Source of the DNA: an uncultured Methylococcaceae bacterium
GTDB taxonomy: Bacteria > Pseudomonadota > Gammaproteobacteria > Methylococcales > Methylococcaceae
Length of the DNA stretch: 63,327 nt
Direction of reading: 5' to 3'
Assembly: GCA_903859815.1 (NCBI GenBank)
Contig: CAIOOA010000101.1
Location: 1-63,327, forward strand
Position 1 is the stretch's first letter; the number at the start of each line of letters is the position of its first letter. The position numbers were made by a program, and so were the translations under genes. This document shows positions 35,201-42,716 of this stretch, piece by piece. The notes under the pieces are model-generated. The model had not been told where the DNA came from, made no database searches, and saw only the letters and a program-made list of their open reading frames with translations.

Positions 35201-37589
35201 AGAGGGATTTCAAGCAACTGGTGATGTCATTAAATTTAGTGGACGAGGTATTAGTCTTGTCAAATGCCAGTAGTGTTCCGTTAAAACATCCCAAAGCCTT
35301 GTTGCCCGCGTCAATGATTTTGCTGACATTCGGAGCTGCGTAGCCCAATACCATGGAAGCGGCTTCTTCTAGTAGGCTTTTTTTGCCGGCTTCGGGTTTG
35401 GCAAGTGCGTTCTTGGCATTTTTAATGGCATTCTCCACCGGCCCGTCGGAAAAGAGATGATTAAGCAATTCTGTGGTGAACAAAATCTGACTCACCGCCC
35501 AGCCGTTGACAGTTCCGATGAACGTCCCCATTTTGACGTTCAAGTCGCTGTCCAAGATACCGCTTAATAGACCTGCATATTCGGCGATAGCACCGTGGGA
35601 CCCGTCTTCCAGCACTCCCACGGTATAACCCGTTCCCCATTCCGATTCCAACCAGGCCAAAGTCTGTTTGCCATTTACTTCCACCATTTTGCCGGGTGTC
35701 ACAACGGCCCGACCTTCCTGCAAAGCCTTTCCGATCAAAGCCTTTGTCCCCGGGCTGATGGCTAGGTTGTCCAGTTTTGCGTCGTCACCCGGAACCAGTG
35801 CCTGCAAAGCGTTGTCAGGCTGCAATTGAGCAAAAACATCGGCGAAAGTACGTGCCCCTTGTCCAAACGTGTCGCCTAGTAGTTTGCCCTCAAGAGTGCT
35901 TTCCAGCATTCCTCGAATCACTTCCATCGATTGACTGGCGTTAGGGAGTTGCCCCGGCGCAGGTATGGCTCGCACGGTGTTTTTGCGCAGATCCATGCCT
36001 GCCTGCACAGCGTTGCCATCTTTGCGGATTTGAGTAAGGATCAAGCGCGGTGAATCCGTGTAAACCTGAGACAGATACCCCAACTCCAATTGTTGCTCCA
36101 GACGGTCTGCTGCCAGCCCATAAACCAAACTATTGTTTTCCGAAGAAACAATCGCCAAATTAGCGGCTAGTCTTGCGCCTAAAGACTGGTCTGCGCGTTG
36201 TTCGTCTGTTACAGGCCCACTCGTTGGAATGGCATCCAAGCGGGTTTGCAATGCATCCAGCTTGTCTTTGGCCGTCTGCAAGCGGGTTAGTTGAGTGGCA
36301 AAGGACAAGGGTTCCTGCTTGCTTGAAATGACATTGATTGTTGTCAAATCCAGCGTCGTCAAGGCCGTCGGCCCTGAAGGGTCGAGGCTGATACTGGGCG
36401 ACCCGCCTTTGGTGCGAATATCCAGACCAATCCGATCCACCAAAGTGCGGTCATAGCTCTGCGCGGTGCCGTCGGGAGCTGTCACTTCCATGGTCAGAAA
36501 CAAGCCGGTCAGAATCTGACTACCTCCGGTGAAATTAGTCAAAACCTCTTGATAATCATCCCCTCGGATGACTGGGTCATCACTAATATCCTCATCACTT
36601 TGGCCCAACAACAAATAAGGCGAATAAGTGTTGGTCACCAACGAAAATAGCGCATTAATGCCTTTGCTATTGACCAAATGCCCGATTGAAACCGGCTTCC
36701 CCACCAAGGCAACGGATGGAAAGCTTTGATCGAGCACTGTCAGCAAATCGGGAGTGGCAGCCCCTCCGCCCGAAAATAGATTGGCAAGAGGCGTGGTGAT
36801 CTCTCTCTTTAATAGGAAGCGAACTTTGTGCCGAAGTTCTGCTGGGATTTCAATGAATTGGGCGTTGGGAGCCGCAAAGGCTTGCCCAAGTTGCGCCGAG
36901 TCAAAAGAGGGGTCGGCTGCTTGAAAAGCCCCGCCAACAGCCAATTCGGCCCAATAGTGAGTACGGTTTTCGTCCAACAATTTGGCATCGTTTGCCGGAT
37001 CGGCTTTGCTGGCATCATCATCGGTACACCCCACCACTCTTTGCAGCGCCGGAAACATCGAAAGAATCAGTTTTTTGGCATCATCGTCGCCTAAATGCCC
37101 GGTTGCATAGCGGGCGGGGATGCCCGATGCGCGCAGCAATGCGACCAGCAGGCTGGCCTTGTCCAGCGAATTGCCTGCTTTGCTCCACAAAGCTCCCCGC
37201 GCCCCGCGTAAGGAGCCTTGGTAGGATTCGTAGCCGATCTGGTCGCGCACGAAAGCAAAGATTTGATCGGGATCGTGGTTCAGATCAGCAGCTTTCTGGA
37301 TGATGTAAGTGTCGGAAGAATTGGCATCCGGTGTGGCATTGAGATAGTCAGGGTCATTCATGTCTCCGGGCAAAGGAGGAAAAGCCAACAAAGACGGGCC
37401 AGAAGTCAACAGAGTGGGGTTGGCTGCTTGAGGCGGGAGAGTGTCGGCATAGGCAACTTTTGGCCCAAAGCTCCAATGCCATTTTCCTTGGTAAAACCCA
37501 ACATTCACCGGTAGCAAGCACTGGTAAAAAAATGCCACAAGCATTAAACGGCAAACGAATCGATGCCACCTGTTCTGATTAAGGTTCAT
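29256..37589 (-). CDS. Giant secreted multidomain protein (transglutaminase-like, propeller, PKD)
   Basis: About 2777 residues from ATG 37589, which has AGAGG upstream; the frame also allows TTG 37595. A signal or anchor helix (FVCRLMLVAFFYQCLLPVNV) leads to a transglutaminase-like domain at about 95-230, with SLLVALLRASGIPARYATGH, a catalytic-type His in THYWAEL near 213 and Asp in AADPSF near 228. The cysteine expected around 144 (NSLDKAS) is missing. Next come an unassigned helical region, CARDB/NEW3-type beta domains (about 1000-1450), an LVIVD-type propeller with TAYVCTANGISLFDV (about 1490-1850), more NEW3-like domains, and three PKD-like domains (LDGSSSHDP, DGKDSNDPD, LDGSNSNDPD). This suggests a very long cell-surface or extracellular scaffold or adhesin. 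Domain borders are approximate and the function is inferred. Confidence 0.88.
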   Translation of the reverse strand: MNLNQNRWHRFVCRLMLVAFFYQCLLPVNVGFYQGKWHWSFGPKVAYADTLPPQAANPTLLTSGPSLLAFPPLPGDMNDPDYLNATPDANSSDTYIIQKAADLNHDPDQIFAFVRDQIGYESYQGSLRGARGALWSKAGNSLDKASLLVALLRASGIPARYATGHLGDDDAKKLILSMFPALQRVVGCTDDDASKADPANDAKLLDENRTHYWAELAVGGAFQAADPSFDSAQLGQAFAAPNAQFIEIPAELRHKVRFLLKREITTPLANLFSGGGAATPDLLTVLDQSFPSVALVGKPVSIGHLVNSKGINALFSLVTNTYSPYLLLGQSDEDISDDPVIRGDDYQEVLTNFTGGSQILTGLFLTMEVTAPDGTAQSYDRTLVDRIGLDIRTKGGSPSISLDPSGPTALTTLDLTTINVISSKQEPLSFATQLTRLQTAKDKLDALQTRLDAIPTSGPVTDEQRADQSLGARLAANLAIVSSENNSLVYGLAADRLEQQLELGYLSQVYTDSPRLILTQIRKDGNAVQAGMDLRKNTVRAIPAPGQLPNASQSMEVIRGMLESTLEGKLLGDTFGQGARTFADVFAQLQPDNALQALVPGDDAKLDNLAISPGTKALIGKALQEGRAVVTPGKMVEVNGKQTLAWLESEWGTGYTVGVLEDGSHGAIAEYAGLLSGILDSDLNVKMGTFIGTVNGWAVSQILFTTELLNHLFSDGPVENAIKNAKNALAKPEAGKKSLLEEAASMVLGYAAPNVSKIIDAGNKALGCFNGTLLAFDKTNTSSTKFNDITSCLKSLYKTVLGIPEVPGNKLADAFKAGFTAGLGMGYQWITRNFPGDPPVYPMLSTDLAEPNAITPGTAPGVALSVGLDPLFTLFHHDAEIPTVFKAQIQNTGATTAKFKISIAGGNDFAYKPSVNEVTVPAGKTGEVGICATPTGNLGAPNSSSPFQVSVESLTDPGVSASQQAQVLIPEVPGISIIASPTVLNAAPGQTVNATLNLKAVGNLSAAINLSAELPAGLNMTGLSQVQLNPGESTSLPISLTPDANTPINTVLTAKISAASGSEPAKLINLPVKVEIPGALPAALAAEAAGQAGNSDLANTLTGLGAALNHLATSPTDPVYKSQTLALLKSLSLQVSALGGAGTSIASQLLSVYDEIANASQPSSLLTAIDNLGSVLASLPNFLDMLGLYGFDLSIEPSSRIAEPQTPVDYTVVIRNRGSKTTTYNLSLFNTNLPAGVTAQFFPATLSLSPGEITGGPGITPVTLRLTQTSATRLAPFDFTVMASTTDEFGVQTGVEKTALGSMNVRAELISVVSVATDPAFTDPGTSVQVSARLLNAVNQEKTVLVGYSLVGPANQTVYTSSPVQTQLGVLASLKTVDLGFLDTTGLELGDYRVQVLVTELDGQPIPNATGSGQLLLGSPVSGKLSVEPTVIPPFIGYTGQAAVLNHLSIQGKSEPPAPFELLGQAPVSAANSVTLKGTTAYVCTANGISLFDVTAPAIPQFIKSFGFAGAHHCKVEGDRLFAFETDTGGFGFKIHLYSVADAQNPVELGVSPQPVLYSFPVDLLISGNRGYLSQNQFCYLIFGHDIYAQNGDVLSFDFSNPSSPSLTDVLFNTNGDTSEGGGCPQNGGDNNVLQLALANPQTLLATSTTSTGTNTQIGTARILVVDVDDPANLNVVRELQIPGMLLAVGIAIEGDKALVIGSSGGWNDFGADLGLTGKVVLAKLDISDPRNPQLLSTQTLDRASRGLGGLTKVGNGLFVAASQGSVDDEPTLILVDANNTNNLLASPFIVPTNVENMALDGDILYTVSASGLLSYHIGNTVGTGVVARVNLPKSASPFQGVSVIPNSFNSPPNETLQGADFDTLIFKRTLYLGQNSLDFTWYSAVERLKANESLNVTLGGTVDFSLANGSGSFALTETKVTAEQMLSLAPGTATVQAGQPTSYQVTITNPTSLFLFATLQIKGIPTEWADGFNTDLSLAPNSSVTRTLTLTSDVNAIGSHQFNVVLNSNTTDFLASVTGSLNLVSPATSASTALGVVIGLTPLTSTAGRGNSAHYTIRLTNTGNTTETFNLSAALPAELMGQFDQDNVQVPPGVGNYRDVGLTLTSGLGTLAADYPFTVQASFAATGDIGSSAQGLLTVVNAGVSLAFDQAFGAPGDTLLLRVTNTGTVEDTFDLALTGPGGIISTLTGNPLHLLAGGFDLISIVLGNVDFSLPGSLDLFVNATSQYDNVVKSSAKASIQTQAQRSMSATIEPPLVLLSNPGNAHFALQVRNTGNTEDAYSAVISTSNGPVTASLQGLDGTATQTVPIFRLPALSTGTIGLDAILQQYGGGSITVDVVSQSDPGIYTSPVASIRTTVEQPVADAGSNTNVFTSVKTNLDGSSSHDPQQRALTFAWSFDQVPTGSQLVDNLIVEGTTPKPSFIPDVPGTYRLKLIVNNGIFDSDTAYVVITAAVANVPPNAVASTATPNVTVNSQVFVDGKDSNDPDQGPQALGFQWSLFQVPTGSQASLLNSNQTKADFIPDLPGDYILSLQVSDGAVSSTDQITIVAEAQNAPPNANAGADQSVNLGAMVELDGSNSNDPDHSPQPLSYAWHFVTKPAGSLLTDGDIVAQIPGGSSPKAAFQPDVVGQYLLQLQVSDGVPPPATDNVIITVINPLVYRDVSNLVNISTSNTRSTLDRTNRRITTTATVMLTNLSTKSISIPLEGLLKATSPQVVMPEAGGIKADGSFFYNLEGRVGKAEFSPGDSVKFDIKFVYPSSVRFSYEIRVFGMATDEQP

Positions 37590-37631
37590 AATCAACCTCT
37601 TGCCGAAAATCTCGGCCCTGTGCGGTGTAGA

Positions 37632-37645
37632 ACTCCCTAGGGAGT
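37632..37645. promoter_or_regulatory. Perfect 14-base palindrome in the giant gene leader
   Basis: ACTCCCTAGGGAGT at 37632-37645 is a perfect palindrome 43 bases upstream of the giant gene ATG, in the 174-base gap after the PEP-CTERM gene. The same gap holds a TGTCC/GGACA hairpin near 37740-37760. It may be a regulator binding site. No family is assigned. Confidence 0.35.
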
Positions 37646-37763
37646 GCTGATTTTAAGCATTTGAAGTCGTGACCTAGCTCGCTTGGGCGGGTATGGCTTG
37701 CTTCGTAACTCCTTATGGCCAACCTCAAATTTTTTTGTTCATGTCCTGACAAGTTCGGGACAG

Positions 37764-38432
37764 TCACCAATTAGCATCTGTCCATTCCTTGACTTTTCGA
37801 TGCCTGATGCCAGCTAAAAGGCCAGCCCCTATCAGCCACAGCGTATCCGGTTCGTCTATGCTTGTTGGGTCAATGCTGACATTGGTAATATCAACCGAAC
37901 TGACATCTAGCCCGCTCAGATTCAACAGTTCAAAGGTGGGAATCGCGTAACCGCCAAGAACAGAAAAGCTTCCGCTGAATTGTCGCCAATTGCCACCTTT
38001 AGAACTTGGGCCTATCGCCGCGTTGGACAAATCTGAATATAGCGTTTCACCAAACCAGTCCAAGTCGAACAATTTTGCAGAGCCAATGATGCCTATGTTG
38101 GCGATGGGATCTAAGGGGGGTGTGTTGGCATAGTAGAGCGATGCCGAGAAAAGGTCTGGGATTTGACCATCGCTGGACATTGCCCCCGAAAAATCGAATG
38201 AGAGTCGGTAGCTTCCTGCATTCAATGGCACTCCTTGATAGAGGTAACTTTCGGTTTCAGTATTGAGGAAGGTTTCTCCCAGTGTGGCTTGACCACTGGC
38301 TGCGGTGACATCGCCGCTACTTTCCCAAGCAGTCAAACCGTTGGTGAAATCCCCATTGACTACTAAACCAGCCTGAGCGGCATATGACCCCAAGACAGAA
38401 AGCAAAAATAAAAAAGGGTTCAGTTTAATCAT
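37764..38432 (-). CDS. PEP-CTERM-like surface protein
   Basis: A 222-residue protein. A signal peptide (LNPFLFLLSVLGSYAAQA) is followed by a beta-rich body starting LVVNGDFTNGLTAWESSG, a common opening of PEP-CTERM and carbohydrate-binding-like secreted proteins. The end has DEPDTLWLIGAGLLAGIRHRK, a variant PEP-CTERM signal (EPD rather than PEP), membrane helix and basic tail, then a short hydrophilic extension. It should be exported and surface-anchored through exosortase processing. It lies just upstream of the giant gene on the same strand (174-base gap), so the two may be co-expressed. ATG has a nearby AGG-type ribosome site. Confidence 0.82.
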   Translation of the reverse strand: MIKLNPFLFLLSVLGSYAAQAGLVVNGDFTNGLTAWESSGDVTAASGQATLGETFLNTETESYLYQGVPLNAGSYRLSFDFSGAMSSDGQIPDLFSASLYYANTPPLDPIANIGIIGSAKLFDLDWFGETLYSDLSNAAIGPSSKGGNWRQFSGSFSVLGGYAIPTFELLNLSGLDVSSVDITNVSIDPTSIDEPDTLWLIGAGLLAGIRHRKVKEWTDANW

Positions 38433-38793
38433 TTCAACCTACGAAGTTTGATTGAGAAAAGACCCCCGTTTCGCCAATGCACGGACAATTTGGGGCTGTC
38501 ATTCTGATTTTTCTTTCTTATTGGGCAAGCCTTGTGGCTTTAGCCATCTATGTTAAAGATGATTTCACCTCATATTTGTTCAGCTTTGGTTGAAAACCAA
38601 GGCTAATTCTTAATACAACCAAGCATAAAAGTCAAGTATTTTTGATGGTTCGCCCTATTCAATTAAGCAATCCTAGCAAAGCCTATGAATGGCTGACATT
38701 TTTGGATAAAGGAAAAATTCGAGAGTGACCCGAAACGCTATTTCCGTTATGCTGGCACTTATTGACAACCCGAACTGATTGCTTTCCTAGAAA
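38433..38793. other. Divergent intergenic region between PEP-CTERM and MltB genes
   Basis: A 361-base AT-rich region with no convincing ORF. It presumably holds divergent promoters. No operator, riboswitch or repeat was recognised. Confidence 0.35.
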
Positions 38794-39876
38794 ATGAACA
38801 TGCTAAGCCGCCTATTATTTTTGTCTGCTGTTCTGCTGATACTTCATGGCTGCGCCGGACGTGGTACGGATGGCACTACTGCGAAGCCAAAGCCCGAAGC
38901 CGGTTCTCCAGCAACTGGCAGTGTCACGCCAGATAAATCCTCAACTAGCCTTAATATTGCTAGTGGGCCAGGCATTGCCGAGCGGCCCGATGTGAAAGCT
39001 TTCATCGGCGAAATCAGTCGTAAGCACGGGTTTGATCCTAAAGCCTTGAGCAAGGTGTTTGCCGGGGTCAATTTTAATCAAGCGATATTGGCCGCCATGG
39101 CCAAACCTTATGAAGCAAAACCTTGGTATTCTTATAAAAAGCTGTTTTTAACCGATGCCAGGATTCAAGGTGGCATCGAATTCAAGCAGAAGAATGCACA
39201 AGCACTTGCCGATGCGGAAAGCAAATATGGCGTTTCCCAAAACATTATCACCGCTATCATTGGCGTGGAAAGCAGTTATGGCAAAAGACCCGGCAACTAT
39301 CGAGTGATAGATGCGTTGTCCACGCTTGGTTTTGATTACCCAAAACGGGGCGAATATTTCCGCAGTGAATTGGCGCACTTCTTGTTATTGTGCCGGGACG
39401 AAGGCATGGACCCTTACCAACCCATAGGCTCCTATGCCGGTGCCATGGGCATGCCGCAGTTCATGCCCAGTAGTTTTCGTCGACTGGCGGCTGACGGGGA
39501 TGGAGACGGTAAGCGTGACATTTGGAACAATCCCGCCGATGCCATCGCCAGCGTGGCGCGCTATTTTTCCCAAAATGGTTGGCAAACTGGTGCGCCGATA
39601 GCCGTTTCGGCCAAGGTCGGGGAAGGTGTGGCTTATCAAGGCTTGGTCAGCAAAAGCCTAAAGCCGGATCGTCCCTTGTCCCAGTTCGTTGATATTGGAA
39701 TCACCCCCGAAGAACTAGTGACCGGTTCGCCCTGGGCTGCGTTGGTTAAATTGGAAGAGGAGTCCGGGCCGGCCTATTGGTTGGGGTTCCAAAACTTATA
39801 TGCGATCACCCGTTATAACCATAGCCCGCTTTATGCCGTGGCGGCGTATGAATTGAGCAAAAGGTTAGTGCCTTGA
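38794..39876 (+). CDS. Lytic murein transglycosylase B-type lipoprotein
   Basis: A 360-residue MltB/SLT2-family enzyme. A lipoprotein signal ends at LHGC with the lipidated Cys20. The catalytic Glu is in IIGVESSYGK near 158. Other family motifs are RVIDALSTLGFDYPKR, IGSYAGAMGMPQFMPSSFR near 210-228 and DGDGKRDIWNNPADAIASVARYF spanning about 233-255 (split here for its Asp-rich start DGDGDGKRD and the DAIASVARYF end). It cleaves the MurNAc-GlcNAc bond to 1,6-anhydromuropeptides at the outer membrane face. It is adjacent to the glycan cluster but is probably housekeeping. Length is normal for the family. Confidence 0.93.
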   Translation: MNMLSRLLFLSAVLLILHGCAGRGTDGTTAKPKPEAGSPATGSVTPDKSSTSLNIASGPGIAERPDVKAFIGEISRKHGFDPKALSKVFAGVNFNQAILAAMAKPYEAKPWYSYKKLFLTDARIQGGIEFKQKNAQALADAESKYGVSQNIITAIIGVESSYGKRPGNYRVIDALSTLGFDYPKRGEYFRSELAHFLLLCRDEGMDPYQPIGSYAGAMGMPQFMPSSFRRLAADGDGDGKRDIWNNPADAIASVARYFSQNGWQTGAPIAVSAKVGEGVAYQGLVSKSLKPDRPLSQFVDIGITPEELVTGSPWAALVKLEEESGPAYWLGFQNLYAITRYNHSPLYAVAAYELSKRLVP

Positions 39877-39968
39877 AAACTTTTTAGCCTAGGACATGTT
39901 AGCCTAGATAAAAGCCTTGGCAAACTAGGTATTTGCCTAAATGCTACCTAATTCAAGGAGCTTGATTG

Positions 39969-40097
39969 GTGAAAAAAACCGAGTATAATAATTCGAATGC
40001 TGAAATTAGTTATAAGTTAGCATCTTACCCGAAAGTGGAACTGCTTCAGAATATTGTAATAGGGTTGATAATCAATAGATACTCTTGTCAAATATGA
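39969..40097 (+). CDS. Small 42-residue ORF coupled to the YfhO-like gene
   Basis: GTG at 39969 is preceded by AAGGAG with about 8-base spacing, and the frame runs 42 codons to TGA at 40095-40097. That stop overlaps the ATG (40094) of the next gene as ATGA, the usual signature of translational coupling. The peptide starts KKTEYNNSNAEISYKL and ends VIGLIINRYSCQI. It is polar, then mildly hydrophobic, with no recognised family. The strong ribosome site and coupling make it more than a chance frame. It could be a genuine small protein or a leader that sets expression of the membrane glycosyltransferase. Confidence 0.45.
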   Translation: MKKTEYNNSNAEISYKLASYPKVELLQNIVIGLIINRYSCQI

Positions 40098-42586
40098 TAA
40101 ATCAATTAAATTCATCTTTCACTTTTTTGGGTTATATTCTATTCATTGGCTTGACCAAGCCCTCTTTTCAAAAAAGCACCGATGTTTTAGATCGACTGTT
40201 TAATTTCACAGTGGTAAATCCCAAAAAAACAATAACATTTATTGGCGTTATTGCAGTCATAATAAGTTGCTATCCTGTGATATTTCTTGGTAAAAGCTTT
40301 GTCCATCCAGTTGGGACATTTGCTCTCTATAGCACTCATCCAATGATTCCGGGCCTTTCGCTTGATGCAGCTAGCGAAAATTTCCGAAAATCAGATGTGG
40401 GTGCGACGGCATGGAGTCTTGCCCCGAATAGTGCTGTGCAGCATGAATCGCTATTTCGCTATTTGGAATTTCCATTCTGGAATCGATCTGTAGGCGGTGG
40501 AACTCCACTTTTCTCGCAAGGTCAGTCTATGACAGGGGATGTTTTGCATTGGATTCCTGTCATTCTGAATGGAAGCGCTATAGGCTGGGATATAAAATTC
40601 ATACTTTCCAAAGCGGTCTTCGCAATCGGAATGGGTTTGCTTGTTTTTCGGTTAACAGATACCTTGTTAGCGGGAGCATTGATTGCGGTTTCCAGTTGTT
40701 TTCTTGGTTTTTTTGCATTCCGGTTCAATCATCCGGCTTTTTTTGTTTTGACGTATGCGCCCTGGGTGGTGTTGCAATGGGATCGCCTGGGGAAATCATT
40801 GGCTTTTCAAGGCCAAAGCACGAAAAATTGCCTTTTGCAAAGCGTCTTGCTAGCGGCATTCACTTGGTTACAACTCAATGCGGGAGCAACCAAAGAAGGA
40901 GTTATCACCGCTTGTTTTATGCAAGCTTTGGGAGTGCTGGCATTTTGGGCGCATATTTCTCCAAAGTGGGGGGGCATTCGGTCGTTAATATTTACCTTAG
41001 GAATAGGGCTTGCTTTGGTCATGATCACAGCGCCTTATTGGTTACTTTTCTTGGATGCCTTGGGTAAGTCATTTACTGTTTATGATAACCCTAGTGTTAA
41101 AACGATACCAGCTTGGGAAATTGTTGGATTTTTTGATAATTTTTTTTCCCAGACGGCAAATGGGCATCTTATAGCACCTTCGGTAAATTTATTCGTGTTG
41201 TTTTGCATGTCGTGTGCGCTACTTAATTTGCGCGTCAAACAATCGATTATGGTCTATGGTTGTTGGGCTTTGTTTGCCTTGGCAATGGCTACCGCATATA
41301 GTATAATTCCGGCTTCGATTCTGATCTCAATCCCTTTTATCAACAAAATACGGCATGTAGGAAACACCTTTTCCGTACCCATGATGATTCTGGCTTTAAT
41401 CCTTGCCGGATATGGGATTCGCGACTACTTGGAAGCCACTAGAGAATACAGGAGGATGTTCCTAGCGTTTTCGCTTTCGTGTTTTATTGGGTTATGGTTA
41501 GTGTTTAATTTAAATTATCATGAATGGAGGTCTACCGTTTTATTCTTTTCTGTCTCTTTTGTTATCGTTTTGGTAGGTTTCATTCAATTATATCAAAATA
41601 CTAAGTTAGGAGCTTGGACGCAGCGTGGGCTACTAATATTTATCTGCTGCTTCCTAATGCTGCATATTCGACAGGGTATGCATCTGATGACGGGATATTG
41701 GCGTATTGATGATAATGTGATAAATCCAACAGAGCGTCCTGATTTTTCAAAAAAGTCAAATGCCATCGAATATGTAAAAAACAGAATTGAAAAAGCAAAG
41801 TTGCCGACCCGAGTAATTGGTGAAGGTGAAGTTTTATTCCCCGGGTATAACTCAAGGTTAGGCTTGGAAAGTATAGTATCCGTTGAACCGTTAAGAAGTA
41901 AGGATTACGAAAAACTTTTGACACTGATTGATTACCCTGACATGGGGTTGGGTTGGTTACGTTTAATCAAAAGTGAACAGATTGCTGACCGCGCAGCATC
42001 ATTGGATTTACTGGGAATTGGTTATATTTTGGCGATGCCGGGAACAAAAATGCCCCAAGGCTTGAAATTGGTTCACTCTAGCGATATGGATGTTTGGCAA
42101 AGAGAGTCAGTTTGGCCAAGAGCTTTTTTTGTCAATCAAATAACAGAAATACATGATTCAGAAGATATTTTAGTCGCATTGACGGATAAATTACACACTC
42201 CCTTCGCTGCCGTGGAAAGTCATCTCATCCCAACTGTGTTCTTGGACAACAATGCGCCTTATCAAGTCATGCCTGCCGGAGGATACAGGTTGACGAACAA
42301 TAGCACCCATTTCTCTGTTGAGGCGAGTGGCCCTGGTGTCGTTGTTCTCGGTGAAACGTATTACCCCGGAGATTTTATTGCAACTGTAAACGGCGAGAAA
42401 GCTGATTATTTTCGGGTCAATGAATCATCAAAGGGAATATGGGTCAACAAAGCAGGCAAATATGATGTGAGCTTTACCTACAGACCTGAAAGACTTAACC
42501 AAGCTGCATGGATGTCTTTGTCTGGCATAGTTTTATTATATATGCTTGTCAGATTCGTACCCGCAGCAGCTTCTGCTAGGCAATAA
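40094..42586 (+). CDS. YfhO-like multi-spanning membrane protein (putative GT-C glycosyltransferase)
   Basis: About 830 residues with a dozen or more membrane helices between residues 10 and 540, for example FIGVIAVIISCYPVIFL, AVFAIGMGLLVFRLTDTLL and GLALVMITAPYWLLFLDAL. A periplasmic C-terminal domain follows (about 540-800) with VVVLGETYYPGDFIATVNGE, a closing segment typical of YfhO-family proteins. A last helix (MSLSGIVLLYMLVRFV) ends it. YfhO-type proteins transfer sugars from polyprenyl-phosphate donors to envelope polymers. ATG 40094 is preferred over TTG 40085 because of the ATGA overlap with the small upstream ORF. The DNA is clearly AT-richer than at 1-38 kb. Confidence 0.75.
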   Translation: MINQLNSSFTFLGYILFIGLTKPSFQKSTDVLDRLFNFTVVNPKKTITFIGVIAVIISCYPVIFLGKSFVHPVGTFALYSTHPMIPGLSLDAASENFRKSDVGATAWSLAPNSAVQHESLFRYLEFPFWNRSVGGGTPLFSQGQSMTGDVLHWIPVILNGSAIGWDIKFILSKAVFAIGMGLLVFRLTDTLLAGALIAVSSCFLGFFAFRFNHPAFFVLTYAPWVVLQWDRLGKSLAFQGQSTKNCLLQSVLLAAFTWLQLNAGATKEGVITACFMQALGVLAFWAHISPKWGGIRSLIFTLGIGLALVMITAPYWLLFLDALGKSFTVYDNPSVKTIPAWEIVGFFDNFFSQTANGHLIAPSVNLFVLFCMSCALLNLRVKQSIMVYGCWALFALAMATAYSIIPASILISIPFINKIRHVGNTFSVPMMILALILAGYGIRDYLEATREYRRMFLAFSLSCFIGLWLVFNLNYHEWRSTVLFFSVSFVIVLVGFIQLYQNTKLGAWTQRGLLIFICCFLMLHIRQGMHLMTGYWRIDDNVINPTERPDFSKKSNAIEYVKNRIEKAKLPTRVIGEGEVLFPGYNSRLGLESIVSVEPLRSKDYEKLLTLIDYPDMGLGWLRLIKSEQIADRAASLDLLGIGYILAMPGTKMPQGLKLVHSSDMDVWQRESVWPRAFFVNQITEIHDSEDILVALTDKLHTPFAAVESHLIPTVFLDNNAPYQVMPAGGYRLTNNSTHFSVEASGPGVVVLGETYYPGDFIATVNGEKADYFRVNESSKGIWVNKAGKYDVSFTYRPERLNQAAWMSLSGIVLLYMLVRFVPAAASARQ

Positions 42587-42716
42587 ATAATGATCTCCTT
42601 TGCAATGTATTGGTGCTCAGTTGTGTAGTCAAACAGTTGGTGCAGATACTGTATTTTGATAATGAAGTTGAATATATGAAAATCTACCTTTAAACTTAAT
42701 TAATGAAGAAAGCTTT

